Shown: positions 36,433-51,347, numbered from the stretch's first letter. The stretch is 64,000 nucleotides of DNA from Chaetorhynchus papuensis (GCA_013396525.1 VWYX01000696.1:76224-140223), one strand, 5' to 3'. Translations and numbers: made by a program. Notes: generated by a model from the letters alone, not told the origin.

Positions 36433-39400
36433 CAAGTTTTTAATATTATAACATACTGTACAAACCAGACACAAGATAAAACCATTCTAGCTTACAAATG
36501 GTTTGGGGTTTCTTTACTTGACTTAGGCAATAAAGCTATTGCAAATGTCCCAGACCTCAAGGAGGTATAAAATTGTTTTTAAAAGTGGAATGCATCTTTA
36601 TCTCTACATAGAATAGAAAAATGAATGCAAAATTCTCTAAGAGATTGCTTTATGTCATTGCTGTGCTGTCACTGAGAGCCCTCGTAATACTTGAGCCTAA
36701 TTTGCACTTTTACTGAAATTTCAAAAGATGAAAAGATGACGTATCTTTTGTCCTGTTCCAAATCTAATGAAAAAAATGTTAGCCTTTGTTGCAGAGAAGA
36801 CATGAATTCCAAAGCTACCTGTCTTTAATTCTATGTAACGCTTATTCTACAAAAAGTTTAAATTAGTCTCCAGAAAGCTGGCACCATTCCATTTAAAGAT
36901 ATAATTTAATTCTTTACTTCAAAACCTATAAGAAGCATCTCTCTATTAATTTTTTTTTGTAGGAGACTTTGATAGATTTAGTCCCTTATGAATCTCATTT
37001 AAAAATACATGCATTTAAATGCCAATTGGGACTTTCTCTAGAGAGCTAGGAATAAAGGTTTTATAGTGGAATTCAGAAAGAAAAATAAAGTTAATGCTTT
37101 TATTCCCAAGGTAACTGAATCTTCCATATATTAGTGGTATCTGCTACTATGTCTACTTGGGGTAAACAGAACTATTTCTGCTTAAATTATATAGGTTACT
37201 TTTCAGAAAAAGTACCCAGGTATTCTGACAAGGAAAAAGCCTCTGAAGAATAATCAAACCTCATTTTTATCCACTGTATCAATGCTTTGTTGAACCTAAA
37301 GGTGCTATACTATTACTACTATTTGTTTCACTAGTCTTGGTTTCTGCAGCAAGACACGATCAAGAGCACAAGACCATAATGATCAGTAATAAAACTGTCA
37401 CATGCAGCAGCATATTATTAAGTCCCACTGAAAAAAAGGATATAATTTGAAATAGAAATTATACTGTTGTTGTTTACTAAGGTCATTTAACATAGATATT
37501 TATCATTGAGTTGGAAGAATTTGTTCACGGGGGCTTTTTAGATTATAAGTGTGCTAGTTCTTTAATTATGCATAATGAATCATGTCAGATTTTCAATAGA
37601 TCAATCATTCACTTTAAATCTTGGATTCTGTAAATACAATATGTCTGCTGTGACCTCACATATTTTGATCAAAAAAAAGGAAAAACTTCAGATTTGAAAT
37701 ACTAGAAGAAATTGCATGTCTTTCTTTCTGAGCTTACAAACAGGAGATACCTGGAGGTAAGATTACTCAAAGAATATTTGTGCATTTTCTAACAATTACT
37801 TTATAACATATCATCTGTCTAGCCTATCTCGACTTTTCAGTCTCTGTAGAACTTATTACAGGAAAAGATACAAATTTTTAGGGATTTTGTTTTTATTTTC
37901 ATTTTTTTCCTTTTGTTTTCAACATGTTTGTGGAAGCCTCATTGAATAAGATAAGTGGATGTTCTGTTTTCCTGTATAACCCTGGGAATATAGTACATTT
38001 CTCCAGTCTACTAAGAAACACAGATTTATGCTAGTAGGATAAAAGCTCACTGTAGAGGTTAAGTTTGGTTTCACGGGATTTGCCTCTCAGGTTATAATTT
38101 CAAAGGCCCAGTGTGCTGTTAGGGCCACAGCTCTTTTTGATAGACAAACCCCTAACAACTTGAGACATTGTAACAGGGGTAAAACTAAAGTTACTATTCT
38201 GTTCTACTTCAGGTAGTGTGAGATTCACAAAAAAAATTTGCAAGTCAGGGAGAATGTGAAGGCTCAGCTGGCAGTCGATATTTTTTTTTTACCTCTCTGT
38301 GAAGTCTACAGCTTTTTTCTATATATAAGCAATCTATTTGAATGTGATGAAGAACTAAGGTTTCACACACTTAAAGACAAGTGATAAATTGAAATGACAT
38401 GGTTCTGTTGCTAGTTTACTGCTGAAGTAATCCAAATACCTTTTCAGTTTTTGTTACTGTCAAATTAATTTGTGTAAAGTGTGCCAGGAGAGAACTCTAA
38501 AAGCAAACCAGGGAAGATAGATAACCCATTATAATCTTCTTTTTTAGTGCATGACTTACTTCAGGCTGCAGTACTTCCTGAAACTTCAAACTAAAACATA
38601 GATGTAAAATAAGCCTTCCATACAAACCACACTGCATGGAAATGCAAATACAAATGATGAGGACAATATCTTTAATATTTTCTTTTTTAAGAATATAGTT
38701 CAAACATGAGATGAATGCTATGGCAGAAATACAAGGTTTTCTTCTACTGTTATGTGAGTTACATCTTTTTCTATGCACATTGAAAAGTACACAGTTTAGA
38801 ACAAATTTGTAAGGGAAGAGTGAATACTAGATAAAGAAAGAGATATAAGCTTTATGATACGAGCTCTGCTTCTAACTTATGTACTAAAATCCATTTCCTG
38901 AACAAGTTTCCATTGTAAAAACATACCTGTTTTGCACTGTTATGTGCACAACTAATGGGGCTAGTAGCGCACTCAGCAGGATAAAGAAAGAATGAGCTGT
39001 ATGTTTTAAACAAATGTATTTACCACTGCTGCTTCTTGAAACTGAGATGCTGTGACAACAGAAAAGTACTTATGAAAGATTTACAGGAAAACTCTCTGAG
39101 AGAACCTAACAGTAGGAAGATGTAGGACAGTCCTGAATGGGATCCAAAGTGAATAAAAGACATTCTTTCCTAACTCGCATCAATAAGTGTAAACATGAAG
39201 ACTTTATTCTTTGTTAGCATTTTTTGTCTTGTTCAATCTAAATATTTTTCATCTAAAAGCTAATTGCTTTGTAATATTATCAAACTCTTTAATTGAAAAT
39301 ACAATGGTTTCTTTGAAAATTGATGTGAACAGCAATTCACTCTGATATTACAAACATTTTAATAACTGCGAAGATTAAATTTATTCTCTACATGGCTCCA

Positions 39401-39568
39401 CTCACGATGTATAATCAAATCTTATATCAACTAAGGAATGTTTTGAATTGGGACCTTATGGCTTCATTGATGTATGCAGAACTCTGAGGGACTCCAAAAT
39501 TCCTCTGACAGTACATAAGACTTAACAGCATGTTTGAGTACAGGTATCATGAATATGAAACATTTTCT

Positions 39569-39591
39569 TAAGTCCTGTGTTACAGGACTTA
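39569..39591. repeat. Short inverted repeat, 10-bp arms
   Basis: TAAGTCCTGT (39569-39578) and ACAGGACTTA (39582-39591) pair perfectly around 3 nt. It is close to chance expectation for the window; no function is claimed. Confidence 0.6.
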
Positions 39592-40889
39592 CCAGAAAAC
39601 AATATATATCTGAGTGAAAACAGATGCATGTAGAGCTTGTCAAAGGGCAGCGTTATATCTCCTCACAGCTTGAGGACACAGAGAACACAGCAGCTGCAGC
39701 AATATCAGGGCCTTTGGGGGAGCATGTGTACTTCCACTCCAAAATGCACGTTCATTTTTTTTACTGTTCAGTCCAGAAGAGTAACACAGGTAATTCTGAC
39801 TTATCCTATGTGTTATCTTACCTGCATTACCAGCACTTTGAAGAACAAATTTAAATTACTGTCTCATGGTTGTGACAGAATTATGAGAGTCTTGAAAAAA
39901 AATGGATCCTGGAATGCCTCTCCCTAATTGCTAGACTTGCAAAAAACATCATCTGGTGTGCTCTTTCTACCTGCCAAAGCCTCTGAAATGTGAAGGTGAT
40001 CATTGCATTAGGGGGACACATAACCTGCCAAGGAGCAGTCATGGAGAATTTTGTAGGCAGTCACTTCTTCTGATCCCTCTCCTTTCTCAGTGTATTACAT
40101 CTTGTTTTGGTCATAGGTTTCCTCTGGCTTTCATTAGAGATGGTGTGCATATGGCCAAAATTCAATGTTGGATGCCAGTTTCACATCTGTTACAGAGTAG
40201 TCCAGAGTCTGTTAATTTGGCGTCTAAATGATAAAAATCCTGTTTTTAAATAAGTTGCAAATAAAACCTGAATTTTAATTTGCATAATCTGAAAATATGT
40301 GAATATGATTGGGCATAATAACAGAACTGAAAATACTAAACTGCTAAAAAGATGGGACTTTTAAACTTTCTGTTATTTCTTTTGTGCATTTTTAGTGGAA
40401 GGAAGCTCAGCTTTTGGCTTTAAAATTTCTGACTGGCTAAATTACAAAAAACCTGAGTCGTGCTAAGGTGATCCAAAAGAAAAATTGGGAAGGTTTGTAG
40501 CTCTTTGCTTTCCAGTCTTGGTTGTGCACCAAGTCAAAGCTATATTCTACCAATAATAACTCTGGCAGCATTGACTAAAGGTTTTAATAAGCTCTAACCC
40601 CTTTGCTTAAGTACCCCTTCACATACATTAATCCAATGGCGGTAAAGCAGCCATTGTGGGGAAACATTCACTATGCTCCTAAGAAACACCATGGAGTGAC
40701 TCGTCCAGAAAATACCTGATAATTCATTTTACCATCATAGAATACTGAAAGACTTTTTTTTCCTTATTAGTTTGACTGATGCTGCACAGATTTTTGTTAC
40801 TAAAATTTCATTACTTCCACCAGAAGTGGAAGTATTATTTTGTGGAATTGTAGATTTGTCTTTTCTTTCTTTCTTCCTCATTCTTTATA

Positions 40890-40911
40890 ATTATTGATCA
40901 ATTATTGATCA
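40890..40911 (+). repeat. Tandem 11-mer duplication
   Basis: ATTATTGATCA occurs twice in direct succession (40890-40900 and 40901-40911). It is probably a simple slippage duplication. Confidence 0.75.
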
Positions 40912-42822
40912 ATGAACCATGCTTTAAAGTGCAAATTGTTCATCATCTTCATATTTATATCTTTGCTAGGAAAGAAATACCAGATCTTGTCATCACATCA
41001 TGTTAACTACTACTGTGGTTTGCTTCTACTCTCATTTCAACAAGTGATACCTCACAAATATGAGGCATACAAGTTAACAACCCTCAAAGTTTATAATCTG
41101 GTCTCCCAGCTTCAAGAAGATACATTGCATGGAAGAAGAGACAGCATTGGTACAAGCTCTAATACATACATACTTCAGAACAGCATTCCTTAAAATTATA
41201 TTGGGATAGATTATCTAGGGGGAAAATGAAATTTTGCAATTAGAAAATGTGATATTGAATAACAGATCTTGCAGCTTGCAGGCATTTTTATCAAGGTTCA
41301 CAATCAGAGGTTTACATGCGACTTGTCCTCATGGCCACAGAGAGCTGATGATCCCATGACAGGAGATTTCTGTTTTGCATCAAATGCAATTAAAGATATT
41401 TTCAATAATTTCATCAGGACATACACTATAGCTACATAAATGGTGCATATGCGAAAGAGGGAGCTGTAGATTTTAACTACAGAGGAACTACCATGGAGTT
41501 ATTGTTACTTCCTGCTGCTACTAATAACCAGTTTTCCTACTAGACACAACTCTTTTCTAAATCTCCAGACTGACGAGAGAAGAACTAAAACTGTGCTGGT
41601 TCCTGAATCTGACATTGAGTTGCAGTAGTTCTTTATTAAAGTCTAAATAAAATTTCAAACCCTAATAAATGCTAATCTGCAGTGCCCAAATCCTCAGAGC
41701 AGATAAATTAAAAGAACTATACCCAACTTTAATTAAGTAACATTATCTCAAATAGCAATCAAGGGAAGAGGAATATATTTTATGATTAGTTTTGCAAACG
41801 TATTTACTACTATGTTAGTAGGCATTATTCTTCTCACCAAATGTAACATTCTATGGGATTTACCTCTCAAGAACTATTCTTACTTGTCTTTCCTGCAGTG
41901 AAAGAGAGAACAAATAACTTTAAAATTCTGCTATCAATCTGAAAGTTTCTCTGACAGGAACATGATTATGTTCATCATAAAAATATTTCTATACTTTTAC
42001 AGTTTGAAATTTTTAAAAAATAAGAAATAAATCTGGCCATTACAAACGTATTTTTCAAAAAAAGCACACACAGTTTGGAAAATGCTTTGATTGCTTGGAT
42101 AACAATCAGGAATTAAATTATTTAATAGCAAAAGTTCTGCTTAATTAAAAATTTAATATATTACTGAAATAACTGTCAACACCAGAATCAGCAAAATGAT
42201 TCAGTTTGAACGGGGGTGCTTCATTTATTAGATCTTTCAAAACAAGAGAAGAAGAAAAGAAGCAACATAAACAAGAGAAGCAGTCTGAAACACGCAGGCC
42301 CTTCACTTTATTAAGAAAAACTTATAGACATAAAATATATAAAAACAAATGTTTGGAGGATCGGGATCCTAGTCCAAATCAGATTTAGCTCAAATTAAAT
42401 ACTGCTATTGGCTCCATTATTTGCTCCATAACATACCTATAAAGTTTGAAGTACTGCTTGAACAAAAAAATAAAATAAAAAGGGTTTGCTGCTAATATTT
42501 GAGGAAAATTTTTCTTCTCTGCTCATGTTGGACTTTAAACACGGCCAGGTTAGGAAAATTCATGATATCTAGTATATTTTCCAAACTATTCATTTTGGAA
42601 CAGAGGGAACACAAATAAAGGTTTGCAAAGAAACCTTTGCACAAACTAAAATGCAATCTGATGCCCTTGATAATCCTCTGAGAGACTGAAGTAATAGAAA
42701 AGTAAATTTACTATTTTCTCTCTCTTGATAAATGTGATTAGCACATAACTTTTGCCAGTTTACTGTCCTATGTGCCAAATAAAAGAGTTAACTGACAAAA
42801 TAAAAATAATTTTTCTATATGC

Positions 42823-43300
42823 ACAGACATATAGGTAGGAAGGGACATCTGGAGGTTATCTTGCCCAACCTCCTACTCGGAAGGACTCAGCCAACTCAGG
42901 TTGCTCAGGGCTGTCCAGACAGATTTTTTTATTAGCTCCAAGAATGGAGATCTTCCAAACTTTCTCAGTAATCAATGCATGACTTCGCCATAATGAAAAA
43001 AAAAATAAAAACTAAATACCTTAATGTCTATTCAGAACTTCCTGGATAGAACATGTGCTGTGCCTGCTGTCTCTTGCCCCACAGCTCTGCGTCTCAGAGG
43101 AGTCTGGCCCTGCCTTCCCCATACCCTGTGCAGCAGCTGAGCACAGCTGTGATCTGTCCCCACCCAAGGCTGAGCAAACCCTGTTCTTGAACCTCTGCAT
43201 GGTGTGCCACAGCTCTGTCACAGGCGTCTGTCACAGGGCTCATTCACCAACTCTTCTGCAGGGAATGCCCCAAGCACACCACCCCTGACTGCACAGTGCA
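42823..43300 (-). mobile_element. CR1 LINE fragment, minus strand, longer 3' part
   Basis: The 3' part is clear: TAGGTAGGAAGGGACATCTGGAGGTTATCT, CCAACCTCCTACTC, AGGTTGCTCAGGGCTGTCCAGAC and CTCCAAGAATGGAGATC. Further 5' in the element are GCTGTCTCTTGCCCCACAGCTCTG, CAGAGGAGTCTGGCCCTGCCTTC and AAGGCTGAGCAAACCC, matching the CR1 blocks TTGTCCTGTCACTG, AGAAGAGTCTGGCTCCATCTTC and AGGCTGAACAGTCCC. The outer 100 bp (43200-43300) match less well, so the 5' boundary is uncertain. The opposing frames at 43021-43221 and 43055-43288 arise from this GC-rich repeat. Confidence 0.8.
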
Positions 43301-46300
43301 CCAGCTAGATGGAAAACATTGCTTCCATCAAATAAGTCACAGAAGTATTGGTATGTTATTCATCATGTTTCAATAATGTTTTGCTTCTAAATGAAATAAA
43401 CATACCCTGGTAAAGAAATACATACACATTGGTTTGCACCTTCACTGCCATACAAATACACATTTTTAACCTTCCAACATGATGTGCAATCATGTAAACA
43501 AGGTGCTAGAGTGAAATAGCCTTATTTTAGGATTGGGACCTTTAATGACATAAGTACTTACTGTACCGAAGCACTTATCATATTCAAAAATCGAATCAAG
43601 TAAATAAAAATTTCCTAAAATTCTGCAAACTAAAATTTAGAACTTTATTTTAGTAATCACTGACTGATCTTTGACAATAATTCATGTCTAAGGAGGTAAA
43701 AATATAAAGAAATAAATACATTAAATGGTTTTTTTTTTAAATTATGTCCTGGCAAATCTTTATATGAATGCCAGCATGAATCAAAATTCCCTACACAGTT
43801 AAACTATAGAGAAGTCAGCAAAGATTCCTTTGTGCCTCATTTGCATTAAAACAAGTAGTTTATTTAATTTTATATAGACAATATAATGTTATAAATCCTG
43901 CAGAGAGATTATTAAATATAAGGGTATTTCAAGCCGTTACTTGAGAGAAATAGAATTGTAAGGAAACTGATGAAAAAATATACGGGGTTTAGCAAATTAT
44001 TATATTTGAATGCAGAGCTGTTCAAATAAGATAATTAAAAATGATTCTGACAGTTCTCTGATTTCTTCCAATATTTCATTAAATAGATCTAATATTGTTT
44101 CAACATTTTTTCCTAGTTTATTTCAATATAACTGATGTCAAAGACAGGTGTAGGCTGGCCAGACTGCCATTCTTTCCAATGTGGTTGAAAAATTTATAGG
44201 TTCTTGAAGTCAGAAATACTAAATATTTGCATTCATAATTAATTGTGCTTGAATTTGTTACATAAATCCTGTTCCATAAGCAGAATGACAGAAGCTTTAT
44301 CAATGAGTAACAGAGAGTAATACGGAAAATTCACTAGAATGCCTAAAATGTGTGAGATTTGACATAGCTAAGAAAAAAACCAAACTTTCTATTGTGAAGA
44401 AATAGAGTAGCCTCAACTGAGAGCATTTAGTCACATGATGATAGCCATATACATTTGTTTAATTAGAGTCAAGCTAAATATTTTACTTTTCAAAATAATT
44501 AGGACAGCTATAGGGGACTTTTTATTCCCTATAGTGCAAATTCAGTTAGTCATGATAATTTAATGGACAGTCAGGCCACAAAATCTTATTAGCAAGGCTC
44601 CCCTTCAGCAGCTCCTGGAGTGAATTGTCATTCTCCACAGAAAAGCCACCATCCCAATTTGCATCTCACATATAGTATTCTCTCAAAGGGATAAGCATAT
44701 TTACCCTTCGAGCTTTATTTATCATCAGTCATAACAAATAATGACCTATCCGTTTTATTCACCATAGATTTTTACAAGTTCAAGCTGTGCATCCATGCTA
44801 TTTACTGCTGGTAACTTCATGCTCCATATGCAAAGTCTTTTTTCTGATTGTAAACAGTTTCACCTATTTCATTTTTGCCAGTTGCCAGAGATAAGTATTG
44901 TGGAACGGCATTGATTTCATATTTGCATTACACTTCTGGTTTAAACACAGCTTCATTTCTTTTTTAATACCCAAGAGAGAAGTAGAAATGCCTCTGATCC
45001 CATAAGAGTCATGCTACTCTCCAAGGCTACATTTATACAGCAGAGTGAAGGTGCACTGTTGGCAATGGTAGCTGAAAGACAACAGAAGAATCTGCAACAT
45101 CTGCTAGCAAGGTAATGCAGACAAGTCCCCAGTAGGTCATTCCCAGCCTTCACTGATTACTTTGTCATCACTCTTTTCCTCACCTATGTTAACTTTATGA
45201 GTGTAAGCACAGAGAAGTGTTTTCTTGTTAAAATCATGCTTTTGTATTGCCACCCTTGACTATCTCTTCCTGACCGCTCCAAACTAAGAAAAACAGGGTT
45301 TGATACTCTGCTATTGACATATTTGTCTTAAGCCTCTTTGAATGGCTGTTTGGAGTATGGGGCACAAACAGGTCAGCAGGTATTTCAAGACCTGGCAGAG
45401 CTCTCTGTGGGAAGTGTGCCCTATTGTGCAATTTAACACAGTGCTGTTCTGAGCACTGCTGTGAGCTGTTAAACTCTTCCCCCCTCTTGTCTCAGAGGCT
45501 GCTCCATTTTCAGGGATATGGAATTCTTTCACTAGTTTATAGCTCATATATGAAAGCTTCACCAGATGGCAAGATCATCACCAAGATGATGTGCACTTTT
45601 AGGACATGTGGCATTCTTTGTTTGCTGCTATATAAGTAATTCAGAAGGGCAGAAAGAGACCTGCTTCCTCCTTCAACTGTCCCCTGAACCCCCCTCAGAA
45701 GATGACAGCATACAAAGCAGAGATACCCTCACAAGTTGCAGACCTCGTGGTTTAAATATTTCCTTTACCAGCAGTAACCTCTGCACCCCACTAGAAGTGT
45801 CATATTCAACTTACTGTCTAATGAAGTTTTCTTATTTTTTGCTTTTGACTACTTGTATTCACTAACAGTAGTTGCAGAGAGAAATACCAGGTCAGCCTAT
45901 AAAAATAACCATAAGAGGACACATTCTATTACTGTTAGTAATCAAATTTGCCCATTGAGGGTTAACAGTTAAACCATTCCTATCTTAGAGCTGAAAGAGA
46001 TGATGATAGCCTTTGAAAATTAAATTAAAATGACTAATAAATCCAGCATATTCTCTTCTGTATCATCCTAGTTTATAGTTTTCTAGCCACAGTCTACAGG
46101 TTTGTGCTGTTAAATGAAAACCTAGTTAAACTGAGAGAAATGCTTTTCAGATATTTTATTCCATGAATTTACAGCACAGAATAGGCAATCATAAAAAACA
46201 GCCCCTACAGTAATGCTGACTAAAAGCAATTTACTCATTTGAAGCTTATGAATGTAAAGCTTCTGTCAAACAGAAAAGCTAGGCTCAGGTTCAACAGGAT

Positions 46301-49300
46301 TTAGTTTCGAAAATAAACACATTAAAGATAGATATATTTTAAGGAAAAGGGCTAGGACAGGGACCTGGATGGACCAAAAGAGGTGTTTTTGACAAGGTAC
46401 TCAACCTACCTGTGTTGCAAGTTTCCCAGGAAGATAAGGAGAATAGTAGCTTTTTTGTCCTTCCACTGGATTGTGAAGCTTAACTCATAAAGAACTCTAT
46501 CTAAAGCCATTAAAGCCAACAGAAATCTCTCATAGACTTTAATGAGCTTTTTTTCAGGTCTTTTACATGACAGCTGAAAGACTGCCATTGATTTCAAGCC
46601 CTAATTTTACAAAGCTCTTTCATATCTCCAGCTTGGAGGCATTTTGAAACATATATACGTATGTATAAACGTATAAATAAGAGAATTATAATATTATATT
46701 ACCTCCTTAAGATAAAATTTGCCTGTTTTACTTTTTAAAATTATGAGAGAGCTTCTCACTGCACATGTGTACATCCAGGAATATATCAGTTATTGCATGC
46801 ACTAACTAATAACTGTTTCTTAGATACCCTCATATATTGGTTGGATAACCATCTCTGCAATGCTGAATGCCAGCTCTAAACTTTTAATCTAAACAAAGTA
46901 CAGCTTATAATGACTTTTCCCTTGATCTAGTCAGAATATTGGACACAGAATATAAATTGTCACTTTGCTTTTATGCTGATATTATCCTGAGTATGCAGGA
47001 AAGGAGTCTAACACTTTGTCAATTCTTTATAATATATCCTGCATTTCTGATCTAAGAAAGCAGAAGCATTGCCAGGAACATTACTTCTGTATTTCCTGTG
47101 CTGTTGAACTACAACACAGAGTAAAAAAGCCCATCAAACAGGAAAATTACCAGAACAGAAAACAAAAAGAAGAAACTTCAAAAAGTGGTACCTTAGTTAT
47201 GTAAGGTATTCATTATCACATTCCTGTAGTATACCAAATAAGGAATGCTAACCTAATATCATAAAAGTTTGACTTCATTCAGAATTTAGAAACAGCAACA
47301 GTCAATTTAATAGAAATCTCTATCCTAGTCGAGGTAATTAGAAAAAATGTCCAGCAATATGTAATTTTTTACCCCTTAAATAATAGTAAAAATATGCAAG
47401 TTCTCTAAATATTTATTGGCTTCTATTCAAAACAGCTATTTTCATTTATGAATGGCTGACAGATTTCCAAACCTGAAACACATCAGTATTAAAGCAATAG
47501 TATTATGTATCACCTGCCATTCAGTATTACACAAAGCATTTTTTTTTAAAGACAATGTAGAATAGCCATGAACTAATTAATTTAGTCCCATATTAAGGAA
47601 AGGAAATTAATATTTAAGTTTTGATTATATACAGAAATAATAGCATTTCTAATTCAGCACTAACCATAGATATCCTGTTATTTTTGTAATATCAGTTAAG
47701 GTATTAATTTCATTCAAAGACACAATAAGGCAGAAAGGAAATAGTAAACATTTACAAATCTTAGTTTAAACATTTTCATTTTATTTACACACTTCAGGAA
47801 AATAGATGTCTATTCTTTAAAAATCCAATTTTAGTCCTATAAAACCATGCAATAACAAGATATTATTTATTTTATAACATTTTTATGAACCAAGTAAACA
47901 CAATTTAATCAGGCCAAGTTTTACAGCTTAGAAATTCATATCTCTCCAAAGGTGCATCTAATTTAGAACTTGATTGGTATCAGGGTTTTTCCTTTATCAA
48001 CCTAACCCATTAGGCCATTAAACATATTGTTATTCTCCAAGAGAAAAAATTATTCTAACATCTGTTCTCAATCTGTTTTTCCATAATTTCCTTTTATGCC
48101 CCATGTAACTCATTAAGCTCATCTACAAAACATTACTGAGTCTATCCCCACTATGAATGTCTTTCTACTATACGATCACATGGAAATAGAAAAAGTGGTA
48201 GCCTACAACACAATCCACTTAAATCCCCCACTATTTCTACTGCATCTTTTGATCAAAGAAAACATAATTTTGAAAGTCAGAATGGTGATACACATCATGT
48301 TTAACCTAATGTCTTAAGTGACCTATATACTAACAAAGTGAGAAAAACATGTCCATGTCTTACCATTGTGCTGTCTGTTCCTCATGACTGCTGCAGTCTT
48401 ATGAGAGAATTTTTTTAAAAAAGAACATACCTTCTGAATGGCTTGAAAGAGTGATTTTAATATTTTAATTCACTTGTGCAAATAATCTCCAGAGTACAGA
48501 AGAGGAGTAGAAAATGTCCCAGTAACTTAAAATCTTACATGTGTAGGATGAAAAGAACCTGGAGTGCAGTGTGTCCTTCTAAATACGCTTTCCATTTTCT
48601 TCTACAGACAAAAATTCCTTATTTTATTATTCTGAAGCTATTTTCAAACCTTGTGATCTCTTCTGTCTCTTTTGCCTGCATTCAGCGATGGCTGCTCTAA
48701 TTTAATTTGAGAGGAAAATACCTATTTACAGCTGACTTGCCCATAATGTATTCATCTAAGCAATACAAAGGTCATTCTTCCTGCAGAAAGATAAAGAATT
48801 CACTGTCAAAACCTGCCCTGCTAGCTCTCAAAAGTGCCATTGCTGTAAGAAAAGTGACATACTATCTGATGTTAGCTCACAATTGATGACTAATGGAAGG
48901 TCAAAGCTTAGTGAAGGGGATTCACTAATATTTATAAACAACAGTGAATTGAGAAAAAAATCTGAGGGTATCCAGATTTACCCCAACATTCCATCTTGCA
49001 TGAAAGCTGCATGGTGCCTACCTTGAGGATTTTACCTTGTATGAATTTCTGTGTGAGGTGCTGTAAATCTGAAACCAATGTCCAACTCTAAAGGTTCTTT
49101 ATGCTCTGAGTCTACAGTGGCAATATATTTGTAAGTGAAAAGAAGATTAGTGGCTTTATGACTCAGATTTATGTTGGGAACAGACAGTGACAGAGAAAAG
49201 CTTACTAAGGGAGGAAAGAGATACTTGCACAGGATAGGTTGAATTAGATTCTGCAGGAAAGAACCTCTAAAACTAGATATTAGAAATCTTAGAAGATAGT

Positions 49301-50532
49301 AGAAGGAAAATAATAACAAAAAACAGCAAGAAATACAAGCACAAAAAAAGTAATACAAACTAAAAGAGAGGCATCACCATTACATGCTCCAAATCAGACA
49401 GCAGGCCTAATTAGTATTTTTTCCTGAGAACAAATTATTTCAACTTAATAATTGGGCTAAACTTCAAGAAGCCAGACAAACTCATAAGGTCCTTCTTGTC
49501 ATTTAATTCAATCAGTCAGTGGGATGACTTCTTTATGAAATAAACGTGAAATGCATAAGGGTAGAAAAATCCAATCTTGACAATTTCCCTGTGACAAACA
49601 GTGGTTTTTTTTAATAACATGAGAGCAATATTGTCTCTTAAAAAGAGAGAAAAATCCTGCATGTGGAATAGGGCTAAAAGAGTTTGTATTCACACAGCAG
49701 GATACACAGCTTATGCAACTATTTCCTGCCTTCTAGATTAGGTTAAAACAAGACCAAGAATTTATACAAAGTGTAACAAAGCCAAAACCAAACGCAAACT
49801 AGAGTTCAGAGAAAGAATTTACTGTTCTCCTGATGAAAAGGTGCACACTTTTACCCATCAAGAAACAGATTTTACAGGTTATATTTTTTTTCATTCAATA
49901 TGCAAAGGAAATTTAAATATTTACCTTGGTAAGAGTTTTGAAATAAATCTGCGCTTGTCCACTGACCAATTTACCAGTTAACACTTGTTAAGCATGGTTA
50001 CAGTTCCCCAGTTCTTTATCCCAGCACTGGCACTAAAGCAAGACCAAGCTCCCAGGAGGGAACGATTCCAAATTGTATCAGCTGGCAAAATGTCCTCAGG
50101 GAGCATCTGTCAGCTACAGGGAACTGGCTCACCCTCTGGCTACTATTCCAGTATATCCCTCCAAATTTAAAATCTCTACCACATCTCCTTCCATGTGGGG
50201 AATTGAAACAAATCTTTATTCTTTATATAATAGCTAAGAAAAAACTCAATATCTGCTGAGATACTTTATAAAGTCTAATAATTCTCACAAAAATAATACA
50301 ACTACACTCACAATCAATTCATACTTGCTGTGTTTCACATATGCACAGTTTTTCAGCTGAAAAATGTGACATATAGAGAATTGACTTACAGGACCAAAAG
50401 CATTGCTGTCAAAGCTGTGTCCATGGTGATCCCCTTCCACCCAAATATGACCATGTGGAACTTTCACATACTTCTTTTTGTATCCAATGGTTCTAAACAG
50501 AATTCGAAAAAATGGTTAGTTAAAAATATTTT

Positions 50533-50570
50533 AAAAACAAACAAACAAACAAAAAACCCAAACCAAACAA
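50533..50570 (+). repeat. (AAAC)n / A-C-rich tract
   Basis: Four AAAC-type units pass into AAAAAACCC and AAACCAAAC. It resembles the tract at 35579-35626 and, inverted, that at 58686-58748. Low-complexity sequence. Confidence 0.8.
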
Positions 50571-51321
50571 TGTTTTGTTAGGAAAATGCACATATTTACA
50601 GGTTTGGAATTTGACCTTGCATAGAACTCAACACCAGCTTAAAAATACCCACACTGAAGTCCTTGGGACTTCAAGAGTGTTACTCAATTCAAAATATATA
50701 AAAATTTTGTATGAGCTAGTTGCACTATCAGGGCCTGTCTACTACATTGTTTTGTCAGAAATCACATCACAACAAAGGAAGAAGAGACTTTTCAGTTAAA
50801 TATAATTAACAGATTATTAACTCCATCTCTGTAGCAACAAAATTTTGAACCAGCAGATTTTATCTCAGGTAAATACGAGTCAACATATATATGTTGCAGT
50901 CACAGAAAGATAATGTTTAAGACCATTTTTCTTCATCAAAAATATACTGGTGCATCTGAACTGGCCTCAGATTCAGAGCTTAGATTCCTGCAATGATTCT
51001 GTCCTGGGGGTAGGATTTGTTCAGCTATAACAAGCTAAGCAGGATAAACTTAGCAAAAACCTTTAAGAGAAGGACAAGTGATGAAGAAAAATGACATTGA
51101 TGCCATCCTCTACAGAAAATCATACTGCTGCAGCATGTCCCAGTATTACAAAATGACAAACTACTGATTAGTACTAAAGCTGAGGTGCAGAGTATGCAAA
51201 ATTCCTGTATTTAGTTCCCCAAGTAGCTGTCATTTTCATAATGCCAGCCTGCCTTCTACCGCACACTTGTTCTTTCTTTCAGATGGGACCTGTTATTCTG
51301 CAATCATTCATGCAGAGAAGT

Positions 51322-51347
51322 TGTCATGCTTTAACCCCAGACAGCAA
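51322..51347 (+). mobile_element. Possible LTR 5'-end remnant
   Basis: TGTCATGCTTTAACCCCAGACAGCAA resembles the start of a bird LTR that I recall as TGTCATGGTTTAACCCCAGCCAGCAA. The similarity fades after about 26 bp and no LTR body follows. It is either a severely truncated LTR or a chance match. Confidence 0.25.

Larger units (their letters stand above)
32606..42822. other. Long AT-rich non-coding stretch, no gene recognised
   Basis: No gene recognised. Frames up to 99 codons (35557-35856, 38497-38778, 39637-39927, 40912-41193) lack domains. Local features are A18 at 33979-33996, a tandem duplication and A/C tract at 35491-35626, a GC palindrome at 36004-36015, a possible old repeat at 36376-36432, an AT palindrome at 37565-37576, a 10-bp-arm hairpin at 39569-39591 and a doubled 11-mer at 40890-40911. 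Confidence 0.55.

Noticed and set aside
43021..43288. Opposed cysteine-rich frames on both strands
   Set aside because: Both derive from the GC-rich part of a minus-strand CR1.
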